A DNA stretch of 7,231 bases. Source: Paenarthrobacter nitroguajacolicus JCM 14115. GTDB lineage: Bacteria > Actinomycetota > Actinomycetes > Actinomycetales > Micrococcaceae. The translations under genes were made by a program, and so were the position numbers. Below the pieces are notes generated by a model. That model saw only the letters and a program-made list of their open reading frames with translations. It did no database searches and was not told where the DNA came from. The stretch's first letter is position 1; every line of letters starts with the position of its first letter. Positions 6,885 through 7,231 of this stretch are shown in pieces. The DNA lies in contig BBFS01000148.1 in assembly GCA_001313365.1 (NCBI GenBank), positions 1 to 7,231 on the forward strand. The letters are read 5' to 3'.

Positions 6885-7231
6885 TCACCCTATCTGCTTG
6901 CTTCGAAGGTTATTGAATTCCTTTGTAACAGAAATCTCGTCATCAAAGGAGTAAAGCAACTTGAGGATCAGCGGCATGCCTGGATTCGATCCCGGCTCCA
7001 GTTTCATTTCCCACCTTAGATCTAACGGGGCTCCACTTTGCAAGAGCGTCTTGGCTTTCTTGATGACTTCCATCTCGGTGTCGTGGAAGTTGTTTGCCTC
7101 GTCGATTTCGTTGGGTGTTCCGGCCTTGCGGTTCTGCCATTCGTGTTGGGGGAAGGTTCCTCCGCGCTCACCTATGAACCCTAGGGCGATGGTGCTGCGT
7201 GGCCGCCGTCGGAGCCGGGGGGGCCGCCGAG
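6885..7231 (-). CDS. C-terminal part of a putative secreted nuclease toxin, 5'-partial
   Basis: Enters from the right edge and ends with TGA at 6885-6887. The sure frame reads ALGFIGERGGTFPQHEWQN, then NEIDEANNFHDTEMEVIKKA, LLQSGAPLDLRWEMKLEPG, LILKLLYSFDDEISVTKEF and NNLRSKQIG. The order 'PQ, N, helix with E at its centre, SG-x-P-[VL]-D-L, basic strand, Y-S-F-D, F-N-N' resembles the DNA/RNA non-specific endonuclease family found at the tips of polymorphic toxins (Endonuclea_NS_2-like, beta-beta-alpha metal fold). Just upstream, near 7200-7215, GSDGGH appears in a neighbouring frame, matching that family's catalytic D-G-G-H; one lost base would join it. G7 at 7217-7223 further upsets this edge. 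The nuclease call is moderate; the toxin role comes from context. Confidence 0.5.
   Translation of the reverse strand, partial: RRPPRLRRRPRSTIALGFIGERGGTFPQHEWQNRKAGTPNEIDEANNFHDTEMEVIKKAKTLLQSGAPLDLRWEMKLEPGSNPGMPLILKLLYSFDDEISVTKEFNNLRSKQIG
7069..7190. repeat. direct repeat B, copy 2 (toxin-tip coding)
   Basis: Partner of 5737-5858; 7069-7121 is a 53-bp perfect match to 5737-5789. Confidence 0.9.

Noticed and set aside
135..7223. G/C tracts as phase-variable contingency loci
   Set aside because: They occur in core housekeeping genes as well as the accessory module, nearly all at the same length, and together with unrelated one-base losses. Systematic read error explains all of them; phase variation would not strike nnrD, ndh, DUF3040 and DUF72 at once.
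1..7231. CRISPR arrays, tRNA or rRNA genes, insertion sequences, attachment sites
   Set aside because: No short regularly spaced repeats, cloverleaf or rRNA signatures, transposase motifs or terminal inverted repeats were seen; the only repeats are the two coding direct-repeat pairs.

Overview
The window comes from a high-GC (roughly 60% by eye) Gram-positive actinobacterium. Protein style and gene content (DUF3040 protein, GTG starts, tight overlaps, type II NADH dehydrogenase, YqeY) suggest an Arthrobacter-like member of the Micrococcaceae. The genus is inferred from resemblance, not proven.

Layout. Positions 1-1652 (minus) hold a two-gene operon: a histidine phosphatase whose 3' end overlaps the start of an NAD(P)H-hydrate dehydratase (nnrD type), which runs off the left edge. 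A divergent type II NADH dehydrogenase-like flavoprotein (1777-3085, plus) follows and overlaps tail-to-tail with a small DUF3040 membrane protein (3071-3361, minus). A 209-bp divergent spacer carries a 12-bp perfect palindrome and leads to a complete yqeY-type gene (3571-4032, plus). This converges, with a 5-bp gap, on a DUF72/YecE-family gene (4038-4771, minus).

The right third (4934-7231, minus) is the accessory part. It is a tandemly duplicated two-gene module. Each unit has an upstream gene whose C-terminal domain looks like a DNA/RNA non-specific endonuclease toxin tip, then, 4 bp later, an unrecognised 218-219 aa cytoplasmic protein in the place of an immunity gene. The two 218-219 aa proteins are about 69% identical by my hand count, rising to about 87% over their last 79 residues. 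I read this as the tail of a polymorphic toxin locus: the main toxin enters from the right edge and the second unit is an orphan toxin-tip/immunity cassette. The nuclease and immunity roles are inferences.

Reading quality. Almost every conserved gene except yqeY is broken in the sequence as given. The breaks sit at G or C tracts, fourteen of which are exactly seven bases long, and at short one-base losses. Correcting them to the lengths the protein families require restores full-length proteins with lengths divisible by three. I therefore treat the housekeeping genes as intact genes seen through homopolymer errors, not as pseudogenes.
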